Shown here: positions 14,907 through 22,849 of the stretch, piece after piece
Position numbering within the stretch: the stretch's first letter is position 1
How the letters are laid out: every line of letters begins with the position of its first letter
Source: Cerasibacillus sp036516575
GTDB lineage: Bacteria; Bacillota; Bacilli; Bacillales; Amphibacillaceae
Length of the DNA: 25,050 nucleotides
Assembly (NCBI RefSeq): GCF_036516575.1
Contig: NZ_DATBTY010000028.1
Coordinates: 1-25,050, forward strand
Direction: 5' to 3'
Notes under the pieces: model-generated
The model's input: the letters and a program-made list of their open reading frames with translations, nothing else
Database searches by the model: none
Told to the model about the DNA's origin: nothing
Position numbers and translations under genes: made by a program

Positions 14907-15691
14907 TTATCTGTCGTAAATTGAGCAATTGTTTCCGATTGTTGATTGATTATATCTTTGATTGTTAGGTTATTTGATGTCAAATATTGATGTACAAGAT
15001 GATAGCCAACAGCATAGCCTAACATTTTTGGGTATAAACGTAAACCGTATAATAGAACATCGTGCTTCGGGTGATCGATTGGAATAGTAGAAGCTGGTAA
15101 TAGAATGTCTTTCCAATATTTTTTTAGCTGATGGGATGAATAAATATCGGTCCAACTAGCTAAATACGATTCACCAATTTGTTCTCGAACAGCATTCTCA
15201 GCTAAGCCTTCAAGAATTATCGTATCTAATAATGTATATTCGTACTCTTTTTTTACATATTTTGAAAGGCGACAGACATGATTATATTCATGGGTAAATA
15301 AGGCTGCTAATTCTTGTTCTGTTGTTTTAGGAGAAATAAATAAAAAAATTTGATCACGAAAGGCAAGTCCTGATTTACCATTATGATGCATGAGTAATTG
15401 TCTATTGAAAGGATCTGAAGGAAGAATATAGATAGGTACATCTGGTCCATTCCACTTTTGACGTAACTTGTTTAATTCTTTATGGATAACCTTCCAAAAT
15501 TGACGTTCTTGCCACGATTTAACATGATTTAAATAGCCTTTGATAGGTTTTCTAAACATACCATAAGAGGTTAAAAGTTCATAGATAGCTTCTGTAGAAT
15601 AACCTTTAAATGATGGCTTTAACTTTTCGCAAATTTGCAGAGGCTGGTTTTTTGTTCTTAATAACCAACGATCTGTTTGAACAACAGTCAT
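14882..15691 (-). CDS. yjaZ: YjaZ-like DUF2268 putative zinc metalloprotease
   Basis: The 269-residue protein carries the zinc-protease motif HEYNH at 134-138 (His134, Glu135, His138) and a downstream EGLAEN at 161-166 whose Glu is the likely third metal ligand. This arrangement defines the DUF2268 family, represented in Bacillus by YjaZ. No signal peptide is seen, so it is probably cytosolic, and its substrate is unknown. AAGGAAGTGA precedes the ATG. The gene stands alone, convergent with the small Sm-like gene and divergent from the DUF421 gene. Confidence 0.88.
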   Translation of the reverse strand: MTVVQTDRWLLRTKNQPLQICEKLKPSFKGYSTEAIYELLTSYGMFRKPIKGYLNHVKSWQERQFWKVIHKELNKLRQKWNGPDVPIYILPSDPFNRQLLMHHNGKSGLAFRDQIFLFISPKTTEQELAALFTHEYNHVCRLSKYVKKEYEYTLLDTIILEGLAENAVREQIGESYLASWTDIYSSHQLKKYWKDILLPASTIPIDHPKHDVLLYGLRLYPKMLGYAVGYHLVHQYLTSNNLTIKDIINQQSETIAQFTTDNKKKQTEN

Positions 15692-15807
15692 ATCGTCACT
15701 TCCTTTAATGGCTTCGCTTATTTATATGCATCTTTTCTTCTAGTGTGTATAAATGGAAGAAGGTAGTACAAAATAAATATAAATGAAGTTATTTTGAGGT
15801 GTCGTTA

Positions 15808-16536
15808 ATGAATGATACTTTAGTTGTATTTGTGCGGTCGGTTATCGCTTTCTTTTCATTATTAATTTTCACACGTGCTCTTGGAAAACAGCAAGTGAGC
15901 CATCTTACATTTTTTGACTATATTTTAGGGATAACGATTGGTTCAATTGCCGCTACGTTGACAACCGATTTAACAAGCCGAGCGTGGCCACATTGGGTAG
16001 GTCTGTTAAGTTGGACGTTATTTGTTTTTATTTTACAGTGGGTGACGATTAAAAGTCATAAATTATCTAAATATATTGACGGTGAACCAGCTATTGTCAT
16101 TATGAATGGCCAAATAATGGAAGATACAATGAAAAAGTTAAGATATAGAGCGGAGGATTTAACGAATCAATTACGAGATAAAGGTGTTTTTGATATGAAT
16201 GAAGTTGCGTTCGCTATCTTAGAAACAAATGGTAAACTTTCAGTACTGAAAAAATCAGCCTATCAACCGGTAACACCTAAGGACCTTAATCTTCCGCCAT
16301 CATCGAAAGGGGTGGCTGTTGAATTAATATATGATGGTCGTGTCATAAAAAGTAATTTACAACAAGTAAATAAGGACATGCAATGGTTAGAAAACCAAAT
16401 TAGGTTATATGGTTTTCAATCAACGAAAGAGGTTTTTCTTGCTACATATCAATTAAACGGTTCATTTTATATTGATGGATATCGTGATAATCTCTCCCAA
16501 GCAACCGACATTAGTGATTATAATGATTTAGAATAG
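15808..16536 (+). CDS. DUF421 (YetF-like) membrane protein
   Basis: The 242-residue protein has three N-terminal membrane segments (about 5-25, 35-55 and 58-80). A soluble C-terminal part follows, with IDGEPAIVIMNGQI and LRDKGVFDMNEVAFAILETNGKLSVLKK. This is the DUF421 family, which includes YetF, YdfS and YkjA of Bacillus, often linked to sporulation or spore germination membranes. TGAGGTG precedes the ATG at 15808; an in-frame GTG at 15799 overlaps that site and is less likely. It forms a two-gene unit with the DUF4363 gene seven bases downstream. Confidence 0.88.
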   Translation: MNDTLVVFVRSVIAFFSLLIFTRALGKQQVSHLTFFDYILGITIGSIAATLTTDLTSRAWPHWVGLLSWTLFVFILQWVTIKSHKLSKYIDGEPAIVIMNGQIMEDTMKKLRYRAEDLTNQLRDKGVFDMNEVAFAILETNGKLSVLKKSAYQPVTPKDLNLPPSSKGVAVELIYDGRVIKSNLQQVNKDMQWLENQIRLYGFQSTKEVFLATYQLNGSFYIDGYRDNLSQATDISDYNDLE

Positions 16537-16543
16537 GTGATCA

Positions 16544-16912
16544 ATGATGAAAGGTTTAGGTTATGTATTCATACCAATTATCGTCATCGGTATCTTTATC
16601 TTTAGTATGACGTCTGGTTTAATTTTAAAGAAACCACTTCTCGGTCATGATGATGTCTTATATCATGTACACGCATTAAAAGAAGATGTGCGAAATGAAC
16701 AATGGAAGAAAGCAGAAAATCAATTAAAACAGGCTAAAAATGCATGGAAAAAGGTGTCGAAGCGAATTCAAGTTAGTTCGGAAAGAGAGGAAATGCGCTT
16801 AATTAGTCGGATTTTTGTACGGGTCCATGGTTTTATTGAAACAAAAGAAAAAGGAAGTGTGTTAGCCGAGATTGAGGAAATTGAATTTTTATGGCATGAG
16901 TTAGGAAGGTAG
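16544..16912 (+). CDS. DUF4363 family small membrane-anchored protein
   Basis: The 122-residue protein has one N-terminal membrane segment (about 7-27) and a helical, charged remainder with repeated Trp and Lys (WKKAENQLKQAKNAWKKV). That matches DUF4363, which is regularly found behind DUF421 genes in Bacilli. The helices probably lie outside the membrane. It follows the DUF421 stop by seven bases, and the AGGTGA before its ATG overlaps that stop. Function is unknown; the pairing suggests a complex with the DUF421 protein. No clear terminator follows. Confidence 0.82.
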   Translation: MMKGLGYVFIPIIVIGIFIFSMTSGLILKKPLLGHDDVLYHVHALKEDVRNEQWKKAENQLKQAKNAWKKVSKRIQVSSEREEMRLISRIFVRVHGFIETKEKGSVLAEIEEIEFLWHELGR

Positions 16913-16967
16913 ACTAAATTTGTACGAATTACCTCCTTCAAAGTCCTACTCCGAATAAAAAATGATA

Positions 16968-16976
16968 CATACATTA
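16968..16976 (+). promoter_or_regulatory. Sporulation-type -10 box ahead of YjcZ copy 4
   Basis: CATACATTA fits the sigma-K -10 consensus CATANNNTA and partly that of sigma-E. The nearest AC that could serve as the -35 is 18 bases away, a little long. A small inverted repeat, ATAGGA/TCCTAT at 16982-16999, lies between this box and the gene. Confidence 0.35.
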
Positions 16977-17027
16977 ATCATATAGGAAGCTCATCCTATG
17001 AAAATATTATGAAGGAGGAGTCAGGCA

Positions 17028-17132
17028 ATGTCTTATGATGGTGGATATGGAGGATTTAAAAATAGTTTTGCTTTAATCGTTGTACTCTTCGTTTTACTCA
17101 TTATTGTAGGCGTCTCTTTTGTAAACTACTAA
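17028..17132 (+). CDS. YjcZ family sporulation mini-protein, copy 4
   Basis: This 34-residue protein (starting MSYDGGYGGFKN) has a short Gly/Tyr head and the helix FALIVVLFVLLIIVGVSFVN, clearly related to the three tandem copies 3 kb away. GAAGGAGGAG precedes the ATG. It has its own sporulation-type -10 box and a strong terminator, so it is a separate unit on the other strand. Confidence 0.87.
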   Translation: MSYDGGYGGFKNSFALIVVLFVLLIIVGVSFVNY

Positions 17133-17145
17133 GAGTAAAAAGGTC

Positions 17146-17182
17146 GTCGGATAAGATATTTTCTTCTTATCCGACTTTTTTT
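17146..17182 (+). terminator. Intrinsic terminator after YjcZ copy 4
   Basis: GTCGGATAAGA (17146-17156) pairs perfectly with TCTTATCCGAC (17165-17175), followed by seven T. It also lies just past the end of the minus-strand permease gene. Confidence 0.92.
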
Positions 17183-17188
17183 ACTAAC

Positions 17189-17959
17189 CTAATCATCCAA
17201 TTGTTTTAGTTCTTCATCAAGAAACTGCATTCTTTCATTGAATAAAGTTGGATACGAAAGAAAGCCAAGTAAAATACTCGTAAAAACAGCAGTAGTTAAT
17301 AATAAAAATAAGACAAGCAATTGAAAAAAGACAGCTTGCAAAGGATCTGCTCCTGCGATAATTTGGCCGCTCATCATTCCAGGTAGTTGCACAAGTCCGA
17401 TTGTTTTCTGACTTTCAATCGTTGGAATGGTACTTGCGCGAATAGAGTGAATGAGTTGATTTTGAACAGCTTGTTTTGGAGTACCCCCAAGTGACAAAAT
17501 GAGCTCTGTTTCATCTTGTTGGGATTTAATTTCACCTGTAAAGCGATTTAAAAATAATATAGCCAGTACCATTGAATTTCCAATAACCATACCACTTAGC
17601 GGTATCATGTATTGTGCTGTCGGCGGAGTAATTTTAAAGCCAATTAAAATAAATTGGGTTATAAATTCGATCAAAGCGAAAGTGGTGACTAGCTTCCATG
17701 TGATGCCTTTAATCATCTTACCCTTTTTTCGGGCGTTTTGTGTCGCAGCACCAATCATAATCATAATCATCAAAGCGATATAAATATATCGTTCTGAATC
17801 AAAAACAAATTGTAATAAATAACCGACTATAAAAAGTTGAATGATAGAGCGAATCGTTGCAATAATCGTATCCTTTTCTAATCCAAGCTTAAAATACTTT
17901 GATAATAGTAACGGGATTAAGACGAAAATAAGTGCAAAGGTTAGTGTCACGGTATTCAT
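17189..17959 (-). CDS. fetB: FetB/YjkA-type ABC exporter permease (UPF0014)
   Basis: The 256-residue protein has about six or seven membrane segments and matches the UPF0014 family: E. coli FetB (YbbM) and Bacillus YjkA. A conserved cytoplasmic stretch, ILSLGGTPKQAVQNQLIHSI, and the following LPGMMSGQIIAGADP are family signatures; the first probably contacts the ATPase. E. coli FetAB exports iron and helps against oxidative stress, and the same role is inferred here. Its ATG overlaps the stop of the ATPase gene by one base (TAATG), so the two are translationally coupled. Related alternatives are exporters for other metals. Confidence 0.87.
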   Translation of the reverse strand: MNTVTLTFALIFVLIPLLLSKYFKLGLEKDTIIATIRSIIQLFIVGYLLQFVFDSERYIYIALMIMIMIGAATQNARKKGKMIKGITWKLVTTFALIEFITQFILIGFKITPPTAQYMIPLSGMVIGNSMVLAILFLNRFTGEIKSQQDETELILSLGGTPKQAVQNQLIHSIRASTIPTIESQKTIGLVQLPGMMSGQIIAGADPLQAVFFQLLVLFLLLTTAVFTSILLGFLSYPTLFNERMQFLDEELKQLDD

Positions 17960-18690
17960 TATGCTCTTCCTTTCAAAAACTGTTTAACGGTATCTGTTTT
18001 TGGGTTGTCAAGTAAAGTAATTGGTCCACTTTCAATTAATTGCCCTTGCATCATGACCCATACATCGTCACCCATTTTTCGAGCTTGTTCTAAATCATGG
18101 GTAATCCACACAATTGTTGTACGGTATTTTTTGTTTATCATATCAATCAGTTCTTCAATTTCTTTAACTGAAATAGGATCGAGCGAAGAAGTGATTTCAT
18201 CGAGTAATAAAATGTCAGGTTGATTTATTAATGTACGTGCAATTGATAACTTTTGTCTTTGTCCACCTGATAAATCATTAACATGCCGAGATAATAATTT
18301 AGCATCTAAACCAACAAGTTTTAGGAGTTCTTCAGCTTGGTTATCTGGCAATTGTTTATTTTGTAATGTTAAGGGTAGGGCTAAATTTTTCCTAACAGTG
18401 CCATAAATCATCGTTGCTTGCTGTAGGGCTAGTCCAACATGTCTTCTTAATGAAGGAGGATGATAGGATTCAATTCGTTTATTGTTTATGTAGATTTTTC
18501 CTGAAGTGGGTGATGTTAATCCATTACAAAGTTTTAAAAGTGATGTTTTGCCGGCACCAGATGGTCCAACAAGTGTTGTAATTTTCCCTTTTGGAATCAT
18601 TCCAGTAATATTAGATAAGATCGAGTGATTGTTTTTCTCGTATGATATATCATCTAAATAAATAGCAGCGTCTTTTAATGAAATTTTCAA
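17959..18690 (-). CDS. fetA: FetA/YjkB-type ABC exporter ATP-binding protein
   Basis: The 243-residue ATPase has all the ABC motifs: Walker A GPSGAGKT at 42-49, a Q-loop near Gln90-91, signature LSGGQ at 140-144, Walker B LLLDE at 161-165 and His198 as the switch. It drives the UPF0014 permease encoded directly downstream, giving a FetAB-type exporter. No ATG is available at the start; TTG at 18690 gives the usual N-terminus, with AAAGGA upstream at rather long spacing. A plausible sigma-A promoter lies about 50-75 bases upstream. Confidence 0.87.
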   Translation of the reverse strand: MKISLKDAAIYLDDISYEKNNHSILSNITGMIPKGKITTLVGPSGAGKTSLLKLCNGLTSPTSGKIYINNKRIESYHPPSLRRHVGLALQQATMIYGTVRKNLALPLTLQNKQLPDNQAEELLKLVGLDAKLLSRHVNDLSGGQRQKLSIARTLINQPDILLLDEITSSLDPISVKEIEELIDMINKKYRTTIVWITHDLEQARKMGDDVWVMMQGQLIESGPITLLDNPKTDTVKQFLKGRA

Positions 18691-18738
18691 GAGTTGAACA
18701 CGTCCTTTAACTGTGGTGTGTGATTGTTTGACAGTCCT

Positions 18739-18766
18739 ATCATATCAAAAAAGTAATGCAAGTCAT
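18739..18766 (-). promoter_or_regulatory. Possible sigma-A promoter of the FetAB-type operon
   Basis: On the minus strand ATGACT (-35-like) and TATGAT (-10-like) are 16 bases apart, and the -10 lies about 50 bases before the TTG start. Confidence 0.4.
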
Positions 18767-18797
18767 ATAGGGAAGTATCTAAGTGACATATCTATAC

Positions 18798-18836
18798 ATA
18801 AAAATAATCGAGAAACCATTTGGAGGTTTCCCGATT
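18798..18836 (-). terminator. Intrinsic terminator of the DUF3231-MFS operon
   Basis: AATCGAGAAACC (18806-18817) pairs with GGTTTCCCGATT (18825-18836) with one mismatch. On the minus strand it is followed by a TTATTTTTA tract, directly after the MFS stop codon. Confidence 0.85.
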
Positions 18837-18837
18837 G

Positions 18838-20070
18838 TTAATAGTAGGTATATCTAATTGGTTCATGTTGAGTTGGTTCACTGTCAGATATTCTAATTAA
18901 AAAAAGGATAAGTAGGGTGACAATAAAGGTTAGAATGGTTAATGAAATAAACATGCCAATGTGTGACCAATCCATTAAACGAGCAAAAATAGGTGGTCCG
19001 ATGGCTACTCCGATAAAACGTACGGAACTATATAGTGATGTGACAAAGCCACGATTTTCCTTCTCAACCGAACCAGTTATTAGACTGTTTATACAAGGTA
19101 AACTTAAGCCGACCCCAAAACCACTAAGAGCTAGTAAAATAATGAAAATGATTAGGTTTTCAAAAAAAGCTAACAGGAGATAAGAACATGTCATAAGTGT
19201 AAATCCAACAAGCATGAGCCGTTTCATATATGGGAAATTCTTCCCAATTTTCCTGCCTGTCATATAAGCTGTACTGACCATGAATAGTAGTGGGATAGCT
19301 AAAATTAAACCTTTTATGACACCTTCAATGTGATAACGGGTTTCCAAAATATCTGATAAATAAAAGAGAATCCCAAATAATGTAAATAAACATGTTCCAC
19401 CTGCAAGATAGGTTACAAAGAGCCATCTCCCCTCTAATTGAAAAACTGACAATAGACCTCGAACATATTTCTTAAAAGAGGGTGGGGGATAGCGGAGTCC
19501 TTCTTCTTTAACGAAGAAAATAACAAGAAGCAGGGAGATCACTGTCATAATTGGGAAAGCAAAAAATACCGCATACCAGACAATCAGTCCAAATAGAGCC
19601 CCCAGTATAGGCGATAAAACCTTTCCTAATCCATTCGATGCTTCAAATATGCCAAGTACATGACTCTGGGCTTGGCCTTTAAATAAGTCTCCAGTTAAGG
19701 CCATGGCAATCGAAGCTGTACCTGCTGCACCAATCCCCTGTAGTATACGTCCAATAAGGATCCAAGTATATGCATTAGAAAACAACGCCGCAGCAAATCC
19801 AGATATTAATCCACCAATCATAAACAAGACTAATGATGGAATGATGATGATTTTACGCGTGTATCGGTCAGATAAGTAACCAAGGATAGGAATAAATAGA
19901 GCAGATGCAATCGAATATACAGTAATCGTTAGACTGACTTGCATTTGGGAAAGTTCTAATTGCTCTTTCATAGCGGGCAAAATAGGGATGAGCATTGAGT
20001 TGCCTAATGTCATGATTAGCGGTATGGAACCGATTGCCATTATTAGACTTTTTTTTGATTTTCCCGACAC
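18838..20070 (-). CDS. MFS drug/proton antiporter-like transporter
   Basis: The 410-residue protein has 12 membrane segments. Motif A reads GYLSDRYTRK at 64-73, the loop RILQGIGAAGT near 106-116 is motif B, and GLGKVLSPILGALFG near 146-160 is the antiporter motif C. This is the DHA1 drug exporter type (TetA/Bmr-like); the substrate is unknown. Start is GTG at 20070 with AGGAGTG seven bases before it. It follows the DUF3231 gene by 11 bases and so is cotranscribed with it. Confidence 0.9.
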   Translation of the reverse strand: MSGKSKKSLIMAIGSIPLIMTLGNSMLIPILPAMKEQLELSQMQVSLTITVYSIASALFIPILGYLSDRYTRKIIIIPSLVLFMIGGLISGFAAALFSNAYTWILIGRILQGIGAAGTASIAMALTGDLFKGQAQSHVLGIFEASNGLGKVLSPILGALFGLIVWYAVFFAFPIMTVISLLLVIFFVKEEGLRYPPPSFKKYVRGLLSVFQLEGRWLFVTYLAGGTCLFTLFGILFYLSDILETRYHIEGVIKGLILAIPLLFMVSTAYMTGRKIGKNFPYMKRLMLVGFTLMTCSYLLLAFFENLIIFIILLALSGFGVGLSLPCINSLITGSVEKENRGFVTSLYSSVRFIGVAIGPPIFARLMDWSHIGMFISLTILTFIVTLLILFLIRISDSEPTQHEPIRYTYY

Positions 20071-20081
20071 TTATAACACTC

Positions 20082-20573
20082 CTACTTAATATGGGTTGGT
20101 GGTTGGATATACCAGCCATTTTCTTTAATTAATAATGTAAGTTTTTTCATTTCATCAATTTTATGGGCATGGAAATTGGCAAATAGCTCAATAATAGATT
20201 CATTTGTTAACAGTCCGATTAAATAACTACATTGGGTCATTCTTTGGCGTAGTTCATTTTGAAGTAGACGTGATATTTCATCATCATTGATACGTGCACC
20301 AGCAGGAATATCTTTTACATCGACTTGTGGTCGATCTGGAGGTGCAGGTGGAAGGCGTACGCCAATCTCTTTTAATATGAACTCTATTTTTTCATGTTCG
20401 TCATGAAAACCATGCTCAAGTAAGTTATCGATAAAATCTTTTAGTTTCTCGTCGTTCGTATGATTCATATACACCTGTAATATGACATCCGATAATTTCA
20501 AGTCATATAAATATTGCCAGAGGGAGTAAATTTCGCCGGAGTGAAAAGGCTCCTCATGCCAAATTGGTTTCAC
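20082..20573 (-). CDS. DUF3231 family helical protein
   Basis: The 163-residue protein is mostly helical, with PIWHEEPFHSGEIYSLWQYL near its start, PPAPPDRP in a central linker and QCSYLIGLLTNESIIELFANF near its end. This is the DUF3231 family, found in Bacilli and distantly like the ferritin-like coat protein CotF. Many members have two such domains; this one has one. Start is GTG at 20573 because GAGGAGGAA lies at perfect distance. The frame is open a further 14 codons upstream to an ATG at 20615, but that start lacks a ribosome site. It is the first gene of an operon with an MFS exporter. Function is unknown. Confidence 0.82.
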   Translation of the reverse strand: MKPIWHEEPFHSGEIYSLWQYLYDLKLSDVILQVYMNHTNDEKLKDFIDNLLEHGFHDEHEKIEFILKEIGVRLPPAPPDRPQVDVKDIPAGARINDDEISRLLQNELRQRMTQCSYLIGLLTNESIIELFANFHAHKIDEMKKLTLLIKENGWYIQPPTHIK

Positions 20574-20664
20574 GTTTAATTCCTCCTCATTTAATCGTCG
20601 TTTACATGGTTTCATTAGTTTAACCTAAACCGAAGAAATCATGTGAATTATTTTTAGCTGATTT

Positions 20665-20698
20665 TAGAAAAAAGAAAACCGTGGGGTTTATTCCACGG
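20665..20698 (-). terminator. Intrinsic terminator of the acyl-CoA synthetase gene
   Basis: CCGTGG (20679-20684) and CCACGG (20693-20698) form a 6-bp stem, and on the minus strand TTTTCTTTTTT follows. It lies just beyond the stop codon at 20707. Confidence 0.88.
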
Positions 20699-20706
20699 AT
20701 AAGTTG

Positions 20707-22671
20707 TTATTGATTTAGTTTGAGATTTAGTTTTTCTTTCAATTGTTCGACGGCTTCTGGATTTTCTAGCCCGGTAATATCACCTTTGACAGTGCCACTT
20801 GCTACAACTTCTTGCAATAAACGTCGCATTATTTTACCACTTACCGTTTTGGGTAGAGCATCAACAATGACAATTTCTTTTGGTTGAGCTATTTTTCCTA
20901 TTTCATTTACGATACTTTCGTTTACTTTCTCCTGAATTTCTTCTGGGTTGTCTACACCTTCATTTAATCTGATAAAGACAAGGGGAACTTCACCTTTTAT
21001 TTCATCTGGTACACCGATAACGGCTGTTTCCGCTACACCCGGTACTTCAAGAACTGCACTTTCCATTTCCATTGTGCTTAATCGATGTCCCGCCACATTA
21101 AAGGCATCGTCAGAACGGCCGACAACCCAAAAGTGATAGTCTTTGTCAACTAAAGCTAGGTCACTAGCAAAATAAGCCCCGTCAACCTGGCTAAAATATG
21201 AGCCATAATAACGTTCAGGTTCTTTCCATAATGTACGGCAGAGCATTGGGAATGGCTTTTTAATGATAAGATTGCCTAGATTTCCGGATTCAACAGGTTC
21301 TCCTAAATCATCTACAACATCTAAAATAGCGCCTAAGAATGGAACACCAGCTGAACCTGGCTTCATTGGTGTTAACCAAGCTGCACCAGCAAGAGGTGTT
21401 CCTGCCGTTTCCGTTTGACCCCATGTATTATTAATATAAATTTTTCTTTTTCCAAGTTTTTCATAAGTCCAATGCCATGTTTCAGGATCAAATGGTTCTC
21501 CAACAAGTGAAATAACATCTAGGCAGGAGAGATCATGTTGATTGATCGCTTCATCTCCCAAACTTTTTAACATCCTAAGTGCTGTAGGAGCCGTAAATAA
21601 TTTATTGACACGATATTTCTCTATGATTTGATAAAAGCGGTTTTGTGTAGGGTAATCAGGGGCACCCTCATAGACGATTGTCGTGACTCCGTTAGCGAGT
21701 GCACCTGCAATACCCCAAATATGCATCGTGAGCCAACCAATATCAGCTGTACACCAGAACACATCATCTGAATGGTGATCCATATGATATTTAGCATAAA
21801 TATAGTTCTGGATGATGAAAGCCATCCCAGAATGAACGACGCCTTTTGGTTTTCCTGTTGTCCCGCTCGTGTAAAATACAATACCTGGTTCATTTGCTTC
21901 AACTTTTTCCGGTTCACAGTGAATACTTTCTTTTGCTACTGCTTCATGCCAATAAACATCGCGACCTTCCTTCATATCGATAGTAGTACCCATTCTGTCA
22001 ACGACCACAACGGCACGAATGGATGGTACTTCTGGAACAACTTGATCGACTTTTTCTTTTAATGGAATCAGTTTTCCGCGGCGTTGGCTTGCATCAGCTG
22101 TCACGATGACTTTTGGTTCAAAACTGACTAGTCGGTCTTTCAATGACTTTTCTGAAAAACCAGAGAAGATGGCGTTATAAACGGCGCCAATCCGAAAACA
22201 CGCTAAAATAGCTATAAATGCTTCTGCTAAATTGGGTAAGTAAATGGCAACACTATCTCCTTTTTGAACACCAAATGACTTCAATACATTAGCAAATCGA
22301 TTGACTTCAGCAAGGAGCATATGATAAGTAAAAAAATCTGTTTCGCCATTTTCGCCTTCCCATATTAGTGCTGTGCGGTTACCTGCACCATTTTCAATAT
22401 GACGATCAAGTAGATTAACGCTTGGGTTACTAATGCCGTTTTCGAAGAAGCGAAAATCAGGTAACTGTCCAGACATTGTTTTTGTCCATGGTTCATACCA
22501 CACCAGTTCCTTCGCCACATTATTCCAAAACTGTGCCGGGTCTTTCTGGGATTGTTCTAATAATTTTTCAAAAGCCTTTACACTTCCAATATTTGTTGCA
22601 CGTGCCTTCGCTTCATCCGGATAAATTAATTGGCTGTTTTTGACCACATGTTGAATACCGCTTAACTCCAT
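20707..22671 (-). CDS. Acetyl-CoA synthetase-like AMP-forming acyl-CoA ligase with altered acyl pocket
   Basis: The 654-residue enzyme has the size and order of acetyl-CoA synthetases: an N-terminal ACAS domain (FWNNVAKELVWYEPW, 48-62), the P-loop YTSGTTGKPKG at 267-277, the hinge region with GRSDDAFNVAGHR near 518-530, and the C-terminal PKTVSGK with catalytic, acetylatable Lys613. It activates a carboxylic acid to acyl-AMP and then the CoA thioester. In true Acs the acetate pocket is closed by a Trp in WWQTET; here the motif reads TWGQTET and position 418 is Gly, as in medium-chain acyl-CoA synthetases. The usual WxTGH reads WLTMH. A longer or branched acid is therefore more likely than acetate. 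AGGAGG precedes the ATG. A cre-like site lies upstream, as in other CcpA-controlled acs genes. The gene is monocistronic. Confidence 0.88.
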   Translation of the reverse strand: MELSGIQHVVKNSQLIYPDEAKARATNIGSVKAFEKLLEQSQKDPAQFWNNVAKELVWYEPWTKTMSGQLPDFRFFENGISNPSVNLLDRHIENGAGNRTALIWEGENGETDFFTYHMLLAEVNRFANVLKSFGVQKGDSVAIYLPNLAEAFIAILACFRIGAVYNAIFSGFSEKSLKDRLVSFEPKVIVTADASQRRGKLIPLKEKVDQVVPEVPSIRAVVVVDRMGTTIDMKEGRDVYWHEAVAKESIHCEPEKVEANEPGIVFYTSGTTGKPKGVVHSGMAFIIQNYIYAKYHMDHHSDDVFWCTADIGWLTMHIWGIAGALANGVTTIVYEGAPDYPTQNRFYQIIEKYRVNKLFTAPTALRMLKSLGDEAINQHDLSCLDVISLVGEPFDPETWHWTYEKLGKRKIYINNTWGQTETAGTPLAGAAWLTPMKPGSAGVPFLGAILDVVDDLGEPVESGNLGNLIIKKPFPMLCRTLWKEPERYYGSYFSQVDGAYFASDLALVDKDYHFWVVGRSDDAFNVAGHRLSTMEMESAVLEVPGVAETAVIGVPDEIKGEVPLVFIRLNEGVDNPEEIQEKVNESIVNEIGKIAQPKEIVIVDALPKTVSGKIMRRLLQEVVASGTVKGDITGLENPEAVEQLKEKLNLKLNQ

Positions 22672-22755
22672 TTCTTATCCTCCTTTTAAATAATCTTAGA
22701 AAGTCTCACAAAGCTAAGTTTATACATGCTGTATATTACTTATAGTAAATGAAAA

Positions 22756-22769
22756 TGTATCCGCTTTCA
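22756..22769 (-). promoter_or_regulatory. cre-like CcpA site upstream of the acyl-CoA synthetase
   Basis: TGTATCCGCTTTCA (plus-strand reading) matches the cre consensus at 13 of 14 positions, 85-98 bp before the start. B. subtilis acsA is known to be under CcpA control, which supports the call. The promoter boxes between the site and the gene are not clear. Confidence 0.5.
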
Positions 22770-22817
22770 ATCATTTGAGATTAAAAATTCAGAATTACAA
22801 TATTTTTTCAATGAAAG

Positions 22818-22843
22818 ATGTGGGACAATTAGCTGTCCCACAT
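22818..22843 (-). terminator. Hairpin after floT, probable terminator
   Basis: ATGTGGGACA and TGTCCCACAT form a perfect 10-bp stem with a six-base loop, six bases beyond the floT stop codon. The T-rich tract on the minus strand is short (CTTTCATT), so termination may be less efficient than at the other sites. Confidence 0.7.
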
Positions 22844-22849
22844 GATTAT

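Noticed and set aside
16982..16999. ATAGGA/TCCTAT hairpin as a riboswitch or terminator before YjcZ copy 4
   Set aside because: The stem is six bases and AT-rich with no T run or conserved motif.
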